Assembly: GCF_026163695.1 (NCBI RefSeq)
Contig: NZ_JAOTID010000001.1
Span: 703,121 to 767,120, forward strand
Length of the DNA stretch: 64,000 nt
Source: Shumkonia mesophila
Lineage (GTDB): Bacteria; Pseudomonadota; Alphaproteobacteria; Rhodospirillales; Shumkoniaceae
Reading direction: 5' to 3'
Both the position numbers and the translations under genes were made by a program. Shown here piece after piece: positions 51,493 to 59,742 of this stretch (position 1 is the first letter of the stretch; each line of letters starts with the position of its first letter). The notes under the pieces are model-generated. The model saw nothing but the letters and a program-made list of their open reading frames with translations, was not told the DNA's origin and ran no database searches.

Positions 51493-51692
51493 GGCCGTTC
51501 GAATCCGATCCGGGATCGACCCGCGCATCCTCGTGTTTCTTGAAGTCGTGGGCCGGCCTTCGTCCGCCCGCTGTCTGGGGTGGCCAGACCGTTAATCGCA
51601 GGCCTCATTTTGCTCCGGACCGCCGCACGGCAACTTTGTTTTGGACCGATGCGTTCTGTACGCATCGGTCCAAGGCTCACCGCCGCGGGACA
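51493..51692. other. Intergenic boundary between core genes and accessory region
   Basis: This 200-base gap between convergent pheA and the MFS gene has no supported gene. Its main structure is the 14-bp inverted repeat at 51641-51673. No integrase, direct repeat or tRNA was found here. Confidence 0.5.
51641..51673. terminator. Long hairpin downstream of the MFS gene
   Basis: TTGGACCGATGCGT and ACGCATCGGTCCAA form a perfect 14-bp stem with loop TCTGT. It lies 20 bases past the MFS stop on the minus strand, and AAAACAAAG follows it in that direction, so there is no U tract. It is probably a terminator or mRNA-protecting structure; a mobile-element end is less likely. Confidence 0.55.
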
Positions 51693-53147
51693 TCAGTCGC
51701 CAAAGGCAGCTTCGGCGACAGTCTCCGGATTTCGGCGTCCCCCGAGTCTGCGGACGGAGACGAGGCCCAGAACAGGCGCCACAAGGAAAATGCCGAACAG
51801 CGATAGGGCGGCGCTTGAGGCACCTTCCGCGCCACCCGGCTCGCTGAGCCCGCCGAGATTGGCCACCATGCCCGCGGCCGCGGCACTGAATGCGGTCGCA
51901 TAGAGCTGAACGGTGGTGATCGAGCCTGCTGCCAGTCCCTGCTCCGACACCGGCGTCTCCTTGAAGACGTTCGTCACAAGGTGCGGCCAGGCGACACCGA
52001 TACCCAGTCCGACCAGAAGCAGGCCGGCGCATATAGGGATCAGTTGCAATCTGACGCTGCCCGGCACCGGAACAAAGAAAAGCAGGACCGCGAGACCGGC
52101 CAGGACAATGACGGGACCGGTACGGATTGCGCGGGTTCCCGCCTCGCCGGCCCGACCCGCGCTCAGCATGGAGCCGAGCGTCCAGCCCATCGCCATCAGC
52201 GCGGCAAGATAACCGGCGATCAAAGGCGACTGACCGTGCAGGACCTGGAGGAAATAAGGGACGAAAATGTCGGTCTGCATCCCCGTTACCAGGAGGGCGA
52301 TCGTTGCGTAGAGCGCAACAAGTCGTCCGTCGGTATCGAGCGCTCCCTTCGGCAAAAGACGGGCACGCGCGCCTCGTTCCGCGCGTACAAGCAGCACCGC
52401 CATCAGTCCAGCAACCGCCAATCCTGTTGCATTCCACAAGGGATTGGCGCTGACGCTCCCCGCGGAGACCGCAACCACGGAGGCAGTCAGAAGGACGAGT
52501 TGCGGCAGCGGCAGCGGCGAGGGCTCGGCCTCGTCGCGGCTTCCCCTTGGAAGTACCGAGATGGCGATCGTCCCGAAGATCACCGAGAGCGGAACCAGAG
52601 ACCAGAACGCCGCCCGCCATATGCTCAGTTCCGCAAACACACCGCCAACGGCGGGCCCCATCAATGTCGAAATGCCCCACATCGCCGAGATCAGGCCGAT
52701 GGCACGCGACCACAGCGCCTCGGGATAGACGAGGCGGATGACAGCGTAAGCCAAGGCCAACAGAAATCCGCCGCCGAGACCTTGCACGAAGCGCCCGGTA
52801 AGGAGCACGGGAAAAGCTGGCGCGACTGCACAGATCAGCGCTCCCGCCATAAACAAGGCGGTGGCGGATGCGTAGGCGCGTCCCGGACCCACGCGCTCAA
52901 GCAGGCGCGATGACAGCGCCGAACCGAGGATCGAGGCAACCACGAACAATGTTGTGCTCCAAGCGTAGTATTCGAGCCCGCCGATGTCTCTGACGACGGA
53001 TGGCAGTATCGTCGTCACAATGTAGATGTTGACGGCGTGCAGCGTGACGCCGCCCGCCAGAATGACGGAGTAGGCAGCATTCCTGCCGCTGAGGAGTGCT
53101 TTCCACCCCGAGCGAACCTCGCCAGTTTCATGTTCAACCGTGCTCAT
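51693..53147 (-). CDS. MFS transporter, multidrug-efflux type
   Basis: This 484-residue membrane protein has 12-14 hydrophobic helices. Family landmarks are LLERVGPGRAYASATALF (loop 2-3 motif), FVQGLGGGFLLALAYAVIR (motif C-like region) and WRAAFWSLVPLSVIFG, which suggest the drug/H+ antiporter branch. The substrate is unknown. ATG 53147 has GAGG upstream. It lies 113 bases after the putative monooxygenase gene on the same strand and probably shares its ECF41-type promoter, with possible attenuation at the intervening hairpin. Confidence 0.85.
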   Translation of the reverse strand: MSTVEHETGEVRSGWKALLSGRNAAYSVILAGGVTLHAVNIYIVTTILPSVVRDIGGLEYYAWSTTLFVVASILGSALSSRLLERVGPGRAYASATALFMAGALICAVAPAFPVLLTGRFVQGLGGGFLLALAYAVIRLVYPEALWSRAIGLISAMWGISTLMGPAVGGVFAELSIWRAAFWSLVPLSVIFGTIAISVLPRGSRDEAEPSPLPLPQLVLLTASVVAVSAGSVSANPLWNATGLAVAGLMAVLLVRAERGARARLLPKGALDTDGRLVALYATIALLVTGMQTDIFVPYFLQVLHGQSPLIAGYLAALMAMGWTLGSMLSAGRAGEAGTRAIRTGPVIVLAGLAVLLFFVPVPGSVRLQLIPICAGLLLVGLGIGVAWPHLVTNVFKETPVSEQGLAAGSITTVQLYATAFSAAAAGMVANLGGLSEPGGAEGASSAALSLFGIFLVAPVLGLVSVRRLGGRRNPETVAEAAFGD

Positions 53148-53223
53148 GGGAAACCTCAAGCAGCGATGCTGCAGTTTGAGTGGTTGGGAATTGAAGGAAG
53201 TTTGCTTCTTCGTCGAGGAATCG

Positions 53224-53243
53224 GCGGGTGGCAATCCACCCGC
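53224..53243 (-). terminator. Intercistronic hairpin between monooxygenase and MFS genes
   Basis: GCGGGTGG and CCACCCGC form a perfect 8-bp stem with loop CAAT, 17 bases after the upstream stop codon. It lacks a U tract and could reduce, but not stop, read-through into the transporter gene. Confidence 0.4.
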
Positions 53244-53260
53244 GGATCCTTGTCGATCAG

Positions 53261-53575
53261 CTATGCGGCGGCGCCCTTGATCCACTGTGGCGTTGCCGTG
53301 TGGAACTCAGACGGCGTGGCAAGCAGAGCGGCCGTTTCCCGTTCGTAGTCGGCGAACCAGGGCTGCTTTACGAAGTCCTGACCGCTGTCCTGATCGGCGG
53401 CCAGCTGAAAAACGGCGATCGCATCAGGATCGTTGTCGTCATAGCAGTAGCAGTAGGTGATCTGGCCGTTGCTGCCAGCGACGTAGTCGCGCGCATATTT
53501 CTCCCAGACGCGCCTGACCTCGTCGCGCTTGCCGGGCTTTGCGTGATGCCTGATGAAAAGTGCGCCTTTGCTCAT
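53261..53575 (-). CDS. Small antibiotic-biosynthesis-monooxygenase-like protein
   Basis: The 104-residue protein looks like a dimeric alpha/beta-barrel (ABM) domain: MSKGALFIRHHAKPGKRDEVRRVWEKYARDY, a central ITYCYCYDDNDPDAIAVFQL strand pair, and FADYERETAALLATPSEF. Relatives oxidise quinols or aromatics without cofactor, or only bind such compounds. The start is certain (GAGGAG eight bases upstream of ATG). A promoter matching the ECF41 consensus lies 66 bases upstream, so the sigma factor next door probably controls it. Confidence 0.75.
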   Translation of the reverse strand: MSKGALFIRHHAKPGKRDEVRRVWEKYARDYVAGSNGQITYCYCYDDNDPDAIAVFQLAADQDSGQDFVKQPWFADYERETAALLATPSEFHTATPQWIKGAAA

Positions 53576-53640
53576 TGATATTCTCCTCGAACTGCGCGGC
53601 CGACGACCGCTGTTGGCGGGCTCGGGGCCCATACCTCTGT

Positions 53641-53667
53641 GACGTTTGAGAGGGGGCTTTTGTGACG
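53641..53667 (-). promoter_or_regulatory. ECF41-type promoter of the monooxygenase gene
   Basis: On the minus strand CGTCACA (53667-53661) and CGTC (53644-53641) are separated by exactly 16 bases. The published ECF41 promoter is TGTCACA-N16-CGTC, so only the first base differs. It lies upstream of the monooxygenase gene and points toward it. Confidence 0.8.
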
Positions 53668-53803
53668 CGTGAAAAAGAAATCGCTGACGGCACATCGTGG
53701 CGACTGGCGGAGATGCGGCTTTGGAAGAAAGCCGGCATGACCATCTGCCCGCGCCGGGGCAGGCTTGGCTTGCGATTGACGCGCGGCCCTATCGACCAGC
53801 GAG

Positions 53804-54754
53804 TCAGTGAATTGAGACGCCGCCCAAGCCGGTGAGCTTGTCGGGATTGCGCACGATGAAGATTTCTGTGACCCGGTCCGAACGGTCGAAGGCAAACGAG
53901 ACCGTTGCAACGACCTCGCCTCCTTGCTTCAGTACCAGCCCCCGGCCTCCATTGAGCTCGGCGAAGCTCCATTCGTATGTTGCCCACCACTCGCTCAGGC
54001 GCTTCGTCAGGAACGCCAGCACGGCTTCGCCTTCCAGGATGTCAGGCACTGCCGCGGCCTTGCCGCCGCCGTCGGCGGTCAGGCGCACATCGCTTGCGAG
54101 CATCGCGGCAAGGCTGCCAGGCCGCCCCGTGCGGATGGCGTCCTCGAAGGCCGCCAGCAATTCCCCCTGTCTTTCCCGCGTCGGCTGGTATCTGACCTGG
54201 TCGTTACCGATACGCGTTTTGGCGCGCGACACGAGCTTGCGGCACGCCGGCTCGCTCATATCCAGCGATCCCGCGACGTCGGCATACGACATTTCGAATA
54301 TCTCGTAGAGCAGATAGGCTGCCCTTTCCTTCGGCGTCAACCGCTCGAGCATCAGCAGAAAGGCCGTCGAGAGAGAGGATGAAAGCTCCATTTGCGCCGC
54401 CGCCTCGCTGTCGATGAAAGTGTGGACCGGCTCGGGCAGCCAGTTGCCGACATAGTCCACACGGCTGCGGTAGGCAGCACGAAGCATGTCGATGGCACGA
54501 CGTGTGCAGGCGGTGGTCAACCAGGCACCCGGCGATCCGACGGCCGCGATGTCGGTTTCCTGCCAGCGAAGGAACGTGTCCTGAACCGCATCTTCGGCTT
54601 CGGCGCGCGAACCGAGGATCCGGTAGGCGACGCCGAGCAGCCGTGATCGCGCGTGCTCGAATATCTCGATATGTGTCGCCGTTGGGTTTTCGGGCACGCC
54701 TATCGGCTTGGGCGGCCCGGACGGTCGCTTAGTGTTGCGCGTCATCGACGACAT
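53804..54754 (-). CDS. ECF sigma factor, ECF41 (SigJ-like) group
   Basis: The 316-residue protein has sigma-2 (ARSRLLGVAYRILGSRAEAEDAVQDTFLRWQ) and sigma-4 (LTPKERAAYLLYEIFEMSYADVAG, then SEPACRKLVSRAKTRI). A C-terminal SnoaL-like extension of about 110 residues follows. The diagnostic ECF41 motifs are present: WLPEP in the linker, a DGGG string (DGGGK) and NPDKL near the end. In this group the extension acts in place of a separate anti-sigma factor. No COE-type (carboxymuconolactone decarboxylase, oxidoreductase, epimerase) gene, the usual partner, is adjacent; instead there is an ABM-like gene and an MFS gene. A perfect consensus promoter upstream implies autoregulation. Confidence 0.92.
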   Translation of the reverse strand: MSSMTRNTKRPSGPPKPIGVPENPTATHIEIFEHARSRLLGVAYRILGSRAEAEDAVQDTFLRWQETDIAAVGSPGAWLTTACTRRAIDMLRAAYRSRVDYVGNWLPEPVHTFIDSEAAAQMELSSSLSTAFLLMLERLTPKERAAYLLYEIFEMSYADVAGSLDMSEPACRKLVSRAKTRIGNDQVRYQPTRERQGELLAAFEDAIRTGRPGSLAAMLASDVRLTADGGGKAAAVPDILEGEAVLAFLTKRLSEWWATYEWSFAELNGGRGLVLKQGGEVVATVSFAFDRSDRVTEIFIVRNPDKLTGLGGVSIH

Positions 54755-54788
54755 TCATCGCATATTGCGTTTCACCCATGCCATATAT

Positions 54789-54815
54789 GACGATCCAACA
54801 GAACGGTTTGTGACA
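54789..54815 (-). promoter_or_regulatory. ECF41 autoregulatory promoter
   Basis: On the minus strand TGTCACA (54815-54809) and CGTC (54792-54789) lie exactly 16 bases apart, a perfect match to the known ECF41 promoter. It is 35 bases upstream of the sigma factor ATG at 54754. Confidence 0.88.
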
Positions 54816-54982
54816 CCGTCCGCGACTATTTCAACGCCCGGGCATGACTAGCGAACGGAACAAAGGTCACTGGCGGGCGTCACCGGGCACCCCCGCACGG
54901 CTTTGCGCTCCAGGCCCGGTTGACAATGGGCGCCCCCGACATCGCCCTTGCCCTTTGTGCCCGCACCACCGATAACCTCGCC

Positions 54983-56212
54983 ATGGACGATCCGACACCC
55001 TTTCCCACCGTCGCGGTCATCGGCGGCGGGCCGGCGGGACTGATCGCGGCGGAACGGCTGAGCCGGGCCGGCTTGCCGGTCACGCTTTACGATCGCATGC
55101 CGACCCCGGGCCGCAAGTTCCTGATGGCCGGGCGGGGAGGCCTCAACCTCACCCATTCAGAGCCGCTCGAGACGTTTCTCGGCCGCTACGGAACCGCACG
55201 GGCGTTCCTCGCCCCGGCCATCGAAGCCTTCCCGCCGGCCGCCCTAAGGGACTGGGCCGCCGGATTGGGCCAGCCCACCTTCGTCGGCTCCAGTGGACGC
55301 GTCTTCCCGGCGGCCATGAAATCCACTCCCCTGCTGCGCGCCTGGCTGGCCAGGCTGCAATCGCAGGGGGTGCAATTTTGCCTGCATTGGGATTGGCTGG
55401 GGTGGGACGAGGCGGGCCGTCTGCGGTTCCGCCGCCGCGATGGGGCCGAGGAGACGGCCGGCCCGGCGGCGACCGTTCTCGCGCTCGGCGGCGCCAGCTG
55501 GCCGCGCCTGGGTTCCAACGGCGCCTGGGTCGAGATCCTCTCCGCGCGCGGCATCGCCGTCGCCCCCCTGCGCCCCGCCAACTGCGGTTTCGAAGTCGGC
55601 TGGAGCGAGGTCTTCAAACAGAGGTTCCAGGGCCAGCCCTTGAAGAACGTGGCGCTCTCGTTTAACGGCCGGACGGTGCGGGGCGAGGCCATGGTGACGG
55701 CCTATGGCCTCGAAGGCGGCGCCGTCTATGCCCTGGCTTCCGGTCTGCGCGACGCCATCGCCACCCACGGCCGTGCAGTGCTGCACATCAACCTCTGTCC
55801 CGACCGCACGGCGGCCGACCTGCGGGCCCGGCTCGGCAGGCCGCGCGGCAAGCATTCCATGAGCGACTTCCTGCGCCGGGCCTTGGGCCTGCCGCCGATT
55901 GCCATCAACCTGATGCGCGAGGCGGTGGGGACTTCATTGCCCGAGAGCCCCGATGCGCTGGCGGACCTTGCCCGCGCCGTGCCGATCAAGCTCAAGGCGC
56001 CAGCCCCGCTGGAGCGCGCCATTTCCACCGCCGGCGGCATCGCGCTCACCGAACTGGACGGCAATTTCATGCTGAGGCGCCTGCCCGGCGTGTTCGCGGC
56101 CGGCGAAATGCTGGACTGGGAAGCCCCGACCGGAGGCTACCTGCTGCAAGGCACCTTCGCCTCGGGAGCGGCCGCGGCGCGCGGCGTCGGGGCTTGGCTG
56201 CGCCCACAATAG
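54983..56212 (+). CDS. FAD-dependent flavoprotein of the HI0933/YhiN family
   Basis: This 409-residue flavoprotein has the FAD loop VAVIGGGPAGLIAAERLSRAG at the N-terminus and RKFLMAGRGGLNLTH, typical of the BaiN/YhiN group. Near the end it has ISTAGGIALTELDGNFML and GVFAAGEMLDWEAPTGGYLLQG. The reaction is unknown in most members. ATG 54983 starts just before the Rossmann strand; an in-frame ATG at 54920 would add 21 residues of no clear similarity. It stands alone between the sigma factor and the TetR operon. Confidence 0.85.
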   Translation: MDDPTPFPTVAVIGGGPAGLIAAERLSRAGLPVTLYDRMPTPGRKFLMAGRGGLNLTHSEPLETFLGRYGTARAFLAPAIEAFPPAALRDWAAGLGQPTFVGSSGRVFPAAMKSTPLLRAWLARLQSQGVQFCLHWDWLGWDEAGRLRFRRRDGAEETAGPAATVLALGGASWPRLGSNGAWVEILSARGIAVAPLRPANCGFEVGWSEVFKQRFQGQPLKNVALSFNGRTVRGEAMVTAYGLEGGAVYALASGLRDAIATHGRAVLHINLCPDRTAADLRARLGRPRGKHSMSDFLRRALGLPPIAINLMREAVGTSLPESPDALADLARAVPIKLKAPAPLERAISTAGGIALTELDGNFMLRRLPGVFAAGEMLDWEAPTGGYLLQGTFASGAAAARGVGAWLRPQ

Positions 56213-56255
56213 GCCCTCGCCCGCACCGCCTCCGGTGAGCGCCTCACTTTTTCAT

Positions 56256-56284
56256 TTGACTGCATACCAACTAGTCGGTATGGT
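56256..56284 (+). promoter_or_regulatory. Promoter and operator of the tetR operon
   Basis: TTGACT (56256-56261) and TATGGT (56279-56284) are 17 bases apart. The near-perfect palindrome CATACCAACTAGTCGGTATG (56263-56282, 18 of 20 symmetric) fills the spacer and overlaps the -10, the classic place for TetR autorepression. Confidence 0.8.
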
Positions 56285-56304
56285 TAGTTGATGAGGAGAA
56301 CGAT

Positions 56305-56931
56305 ATGACCAACCACGCAGCAAAACCGGACGCCCGATCGAAGCTGCTCGATGCCGCGCTGGTGGTGATCCGCACCAAAGGCTATTCCGCCACCACGGTC
56401 GACGAGCTCTGCGCGACCGCCGGAGTCACCAAGGGCGCCTTCTTCCATCACTTCAAGAGCAAGGATGCGCTCGGCGTCGCCGCCGCGGAGCATTGGTCGG
56501 AAATCACCGGCGCTCTGTTCGCCAAAGCGCCATATCACAATCATGCCGATCCGCTCGATCGTGTCCTCGGCTATGTCGCGTTTCGCAAGGCGCTGCTGCA
56601 AGGCGGCGTGCCCGAGTTCACCTGTCTCGTCGGCACCATGGTGCAGGAAACCTATGAAACCAGTCCGGCCATCCGCGATGCCTGCGAGCGCAGCATCAGC
56701 GGCCATGCCGCGACGCTGGAAGCCGACATCGAAGCGGCGATGCGGGATCGGCGCCTGTCGCCCCCCTGGACCGCCAAGTCGCTGGCGCTCCACACCCAGG
56801 CCGTTCTCCAGGGGGCGTTCATTCTCGCCAAGGCCAAGGGCGGCGCGGAGATTGCCGCCGACAGCATCGATCATCTCACCCGGTATCTGGAGCTGCTTTT
56901 CAGTTCGGAGACCATCGACCCCCAAACCTGA
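56305..56931 (+). CDS. TetR/AcrR-family transcriptional regulator
   Basis: The 208-residue regulator has an N-terminal HTH (SKLLDAALVVIRTKGYSATTVDELCATAGVTKGAFFHHFKSKDAL, about residues 12-57) and a helical ligand-binding domain. It has a strong GAGGAG ribosome site. It heads an operon with an SRPBCC protein and a GST, and its likely operator lies over the promoter, so it should repress all three genes. The ligand is unknown. Confidence 0.92.
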   Translation: MTNHAAKPDARSKLLDAALVVIRTKGYSATTVDELCATAGVTKGAFFHHFKSKDALGVAAAEHWSEITGALFAKAPYHNHADPLDRVLGYVAFRKALLQGGVPEFTCLVGTMVQETYETSPAIRDACERSISGHAATLEADIEAAMRDRRLSPPWTAKSLALHTQAVLQGAFILAKAKGGAEIAADSIDHLTRYLELLFSSETIDPQT

Positions 56932-56955
56932 CATCAGACCAAGAGGAGAAAGACC

Positions 56956-57399
56956 ATGCCCAATACGATCCGACTCCACCGGGTCATCGCCGCCAAGCCG
57001 GAGAAGGTCTATCGCGCGTTTGTGGAAAGTGATGCCGTGGCGAGCTGGCTGCCGCCTTACGGGTACCTCTGCACGGTCCATGAACTGGATGCGAAAGTGG
57101 GCGGCAGACACAGAATGTCCTTCCGCAACTTCACGACGGGCAACGGCCACTCGTTTGGCGGCACCTATCTCGAACTCGTGCCGGGAGAGCGCCTTGTCTA
57201 CACCGACGCGTTCGACGACCCGAATCTGCCGGACGAGATGCGGGTTACCGTGACGCTGAAGGCCGTTTCGGTGGGCACCGAAATCCATATCGAACAGGAA
57301 GGCGTGCCCGACGTAATCCCGCCCGATGCCTGTTACCTTGGATGGCAGGATTCGCTTCGCAAGCTCGCCAAGCTCGTGGAGCCCGAAATCAACGAATAG
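56956..57399 (+). CDS. SRPBCC (AHSA1-type) domain protein
   Basis: This 147-residue Bet v1-like protein begins RLHRVIAAKPEKVYRAFVES. It continues with WLPPYGYLCTVHELDAKVGG, SFGGTYLELVPGERLVYTDAF and, near the C-terminus, GWQDSLRKLAKLVEPE. Such proteins bind hydrophobic ligands; AHSA1-like members next to regulators are often stress-linked. It has AGGAG upstream and follows tetR by 24 bases. Confidence 0.88.
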   Translation: MPNTIRLHRVIAAKPEKVYRAFVESDAVASWLPPYGYLCTVHELDAKVGGRHRMSFRNFTTGNGHSFGGTYLELVPGERLVYTDAFDDPNLPDEMRVTVTLKAVSVGTEIHIEQEGVPDVIPPDACYLGWQDSLRKLAKLVEPEINE

Positions 57400-57435
57400 C
57401 CGGAACCCCCGCGCCGCCAGTGGAGGAGCCTTCCC

Positions 57436-58087
57436 ATGACCCCCACCATCACCGCCTTTGAACGCTCGCCCGATGGCGGCCAGGGTCTGGCGCGCGACAT
57501 GCGCGTCCGCTGGGCGTTCGAGGAAGTGGGCCAGCCCTACGAGGTTCGTCTTCTTTCGTTCAAGGCGATGAAGGAACCGGCGCATCTGGCGCTTCATCCC
57601 TTCGGGCAGATTCCGACCTACGAAGAGGGCGATCTCGCCCTCTTCGAGTCGGGGGCGATCGTGTTCCATATCGCGGAGCGCCATGCCGGCCTGCTGCCGG
57701 ACGACGCCGATGCGCGGGCCAGCGCCATCGCTTGGATGTTCGCCGCGCTGACCACGATGGAGCCGCCGATCGTCGAGCGCGAAATGGCTCTGATCCTGGA
57801 GCGCGACGAGGCCTGGCACGAACGGCGCCTGCGTCGCCTCGAGGAAAGCGTCCGCAAGCGGCTGGGCGAACTTTCCGGCCGCCTTGGCGACGCCGACTGG
57901 CTCGACGGCGGGTTCAGCGCCGGCGACCTTCTGATGGTGTCGGTGCTGCTCCGGCTGAAGGGATCGGGCCTGCTGGAGGAGGTTCCGAACCTTTCGGCCC
58001 TACGTCGCCCGCGGCGAAGCCCGCCCCGCCTACACGCGCGCCTTCGCCGCCCAACGGGCGGTCTTCACCGCCGCATCGGCCGGCTGA
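57436..58087 (+). pseudogene. Glutathione S-transferase, frameshifted near the 3' end
   Basis: The first 188 residues are a normal GST: a thioredoxin fold (MRVRWAFEEVGQPYEVRLLSF, GQIPTYEEGDLALFESGAI) and the helical C-terminal domain to VPNLSA. After the CCC at 57998-58000 the frame turns into Arg/Pro-rich sequence running to 58245. Removing one C from that run gives 28 further residues, YVARGEARPAYTRAFAAQRA and on to a stop at 58085-58087, a normal GST tail, total 216. So there is a one-base insertion, real or a sequencing error. It is the third gene of the tetR operon. Confidence 0.85.
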
Positions 58088-58241
58088 CGAAGGCCCACTC
58101 GGGGCCGGGAGAGGAACGGCAGCTCGGCGTGGCAGGTGGCGGGAAGCAGACGCTCCGGGCGTTGGCGACCGGTCCCGGTCCCAATTCAAGCGAGAATGCT
58201 GCCACGGGGCGGGCTCAAGGAACTCGGACTGAACAGGCCGA

Positions 58242-59144
58242 CTAAATGCAAATAGACATCGCCATCACCCGGATAGCAGGCCCATCGATGTAAAATTGGC
58301 ATACTTTTTCGACTGCCGATTTTGCAGTGCGCATCTGAGCGCGATAGTTCACTCCGTCCTCTCCATCACCAACCAGCTTTTCTATTATGTTAAGAATGGA
58401 TGATATGATGGTTCGCTGAACGATGCTGATGCGATCTCCAGTTCCTACGTGCCGATACACCCTGCCAATCACCCTAAAACGGCCATCAGTAAGCTTCGCT
58501 TTGACCGAAAGCGCATCTAGATCGCTTAAATCAACATCAACAACACCGATTTGTCGTGCGGTGTCTGGGTCAATCATCACCATTTCTAGTTGACCAGACC
58601 TCAAATAGTCACCTTCTAACTCCGACAAAACATTAGATACCAACTTTTCGTATTTTGGTATTTCCTGCATAACTTTATTATTAAATATTTGAGCATTAAA
58701 CTTTGTTCCAAAAGTCTGCAAAAGTTGCGCAATTAGCGGTGAAGAAACCTTTGCCGCTTCAATGATGCTGAAAAAATCTATCGGCCTAAGCACCGCGTCC
58801 AGTTCAATGAACTGGTCTCTATTTGGCGCCACTGCGATATCAGTTTCACGCCCAATATGACCTGCCTCGTTCAAGGCATCAACCAAGGTCATATGCAGCC
58901 CACCAAGAGTGTACCTGCGGGCGGTCTTTTCTGAAATGGATACTCCTCTTTCTCCCTCGGCTGAAAACGAAAGAGGGGAAATTAAATCTTGCAGGAATTT
59001 CAGTCCAAGGGAGACGGTTCCCTTTCCCTTCACACTCTTCTCATGTGACACCTCGGTTTCGAGAGAAACCCCTTTGAACACGTAGGCAGCACAGTTCAGG
59101 ACCATCTTCTCATTCAAGTAGACCGGCTCAATGTAAAAGCCCAT
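58242..59144 (-). CDS. Unrecognised protein in AT-rich pair (DUF6414-like layout, tentative)
   Basis: I do not recognise this 300-residue protein with certainty. It begins MGFYIEPVYLNEKMVLNCAAYVFKG; there is a possible helix-rich segment (YTLGGLHMTLVDALNEAGHI), then FIELDAVLRPIDFFSIIEAAKV and a mixed alpha/beta C-terminal half. The order of a short N-terminal strand, a T-x-x-G-L-H-like helix and a G/E-x-D-x-x-L-x-P strand recalls the DUF6414 family, but this is a guess. No signal peptide or clear membrane segment is seen. Base composition is visibly far more AT-rich than the flanks, which points to transfer. The start at ATG 59144 fits the neighbouring stop at 59212 better than the longer frame to 59255. 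Confidence 0.65.
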   Translation of the reverse strand: MGFYIEPVYLNEKMVLNCAAYVFKGVSLETEVSHEKSVKGKGTVSLGLKFLQDLISPLSFSAEGERGVSISEKTARRYTLGGLHMTLVDALNEAGHIGRETDIAVAPNRDQFIELDAVLRPIDFFSIIEAAKVSSPLIAQLLQTFGTKFNAQIFNNKVMQEIPKYEKLVSNVLSELEGDYLRSGQLEMVMIDPDTARQIGVVDVDLSDLDALSVKAKLTDGRFRVIGRVYRHVGTGDRISIVQRTIISSILNIIEKLVGDGEDGVNYRAQMRTAKSAVEKVCQFYIDGPAIRVMAMSICI

Positions 59145-59211
59145 CGCACCTCTCCCCCATCCACACGCCCCGGAGGATTGTCCAAGGCAGGTAGAGTTAC
59201 AGCTCTGCGAT

Positions 59212-59742
59212 TTAGACCGTTCGTCCCAGGCCTTGCGGGTTCTCGTCTTTGGCACTTACAGTTATATTCGTCAGTCCCTTCGCGATACGATCCTCGATCG
59301 CAGACACCTTGACCGTTTCCTCGTGCCCAACGCGCAACACTATTTCCTCACGGACCCCTTTGCTGTCATGGCGCCGGACAATCAGCTCAAGCGGACGATC
59401 GGGTTTATCGCCTTTCCGTATCCCCTCTGATCTTGCTTTGATGATGGTTGCGATAAGATCGATGATGCTCTTGGCAAGGGTCAGTCCAGCAGTGGTCACG
59501 GCCAAGCATACGAGTAACTCAGGACCGCTTTCGTGTTCCTCGAACACCATTCCGGCTTCATCCGGAAGTGTTCTTAGATAATCATCAATAATAACATATG
59601 CGTTAGGGGAGTGTTCTCGGTGGTAACAGCCGGATGGAGCCCGAATTTTAATAGAAATTGGGATATCATTCAAGCTATGGGGCTTCCTTTGCTCGAAGCT
59701 CCGCATCCGATTTCCGAACGTCGTCTCCCATTTTGAGGTCAT
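59212..59742 (-). CDS. Unrecognised protein in AT-rich pair with one hydrophobic helix
   Basis: This 176-residue protein is unrecognised. It has a polar N-terminal half (AYVIIDDYLRTLPDEAGMVFEEHES), then a hydrophobic helix LLVCLAVTTAGLTLAKSIIDLIATII (about residues 77-102), then a basic beta-rich tail (ELIVRRHDSKGVREEIVLRVG). A hydrophobic helix followed by strands is the general layout of small effector-associated constant components in conflict systems, but no sequence motif proves it. It is upstream of, and probably cotranscribed with, the 300-residue gene. The region is AT-rich. Confidence 0.6.
   Translation of the reverse strand: MTSKWETTFGNRMRSFEQRKPHSLNDIPISIKIRAPSGCYHREHSPNAYVIIDDYLRTLPDEAGMVFEEHESGPELLVCLAVTTAGLTLAKSIIDLIATIIKARSEGIRKGDKPDRPLELIVRRHDSKGVREEIVLRVGHEETVKVSAIEDRIAKGLTNITVSAKDENPQGLGRTV

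Noticed and set aside
51493..51510. tRNA-like string GTTCGAATCC after pheA
   Set aside because: The flanks do not form a T-stem, acceptor stem or anticodon arm; it is a chance match.
51592..52713. 373-residue minus-strand frame overlapping the MFS gene
   Set aside because: Arg/Gly-rich and motif-free, in a different frame from a clear transporter; a shadow.
58088..58245. Out-of-frame GST tail as real coding sequence
   Set aside because: It is Arg/Pro/Gly-rich and unlike any GST C-terminus, while the +1 frame gives a normal tail and stop.
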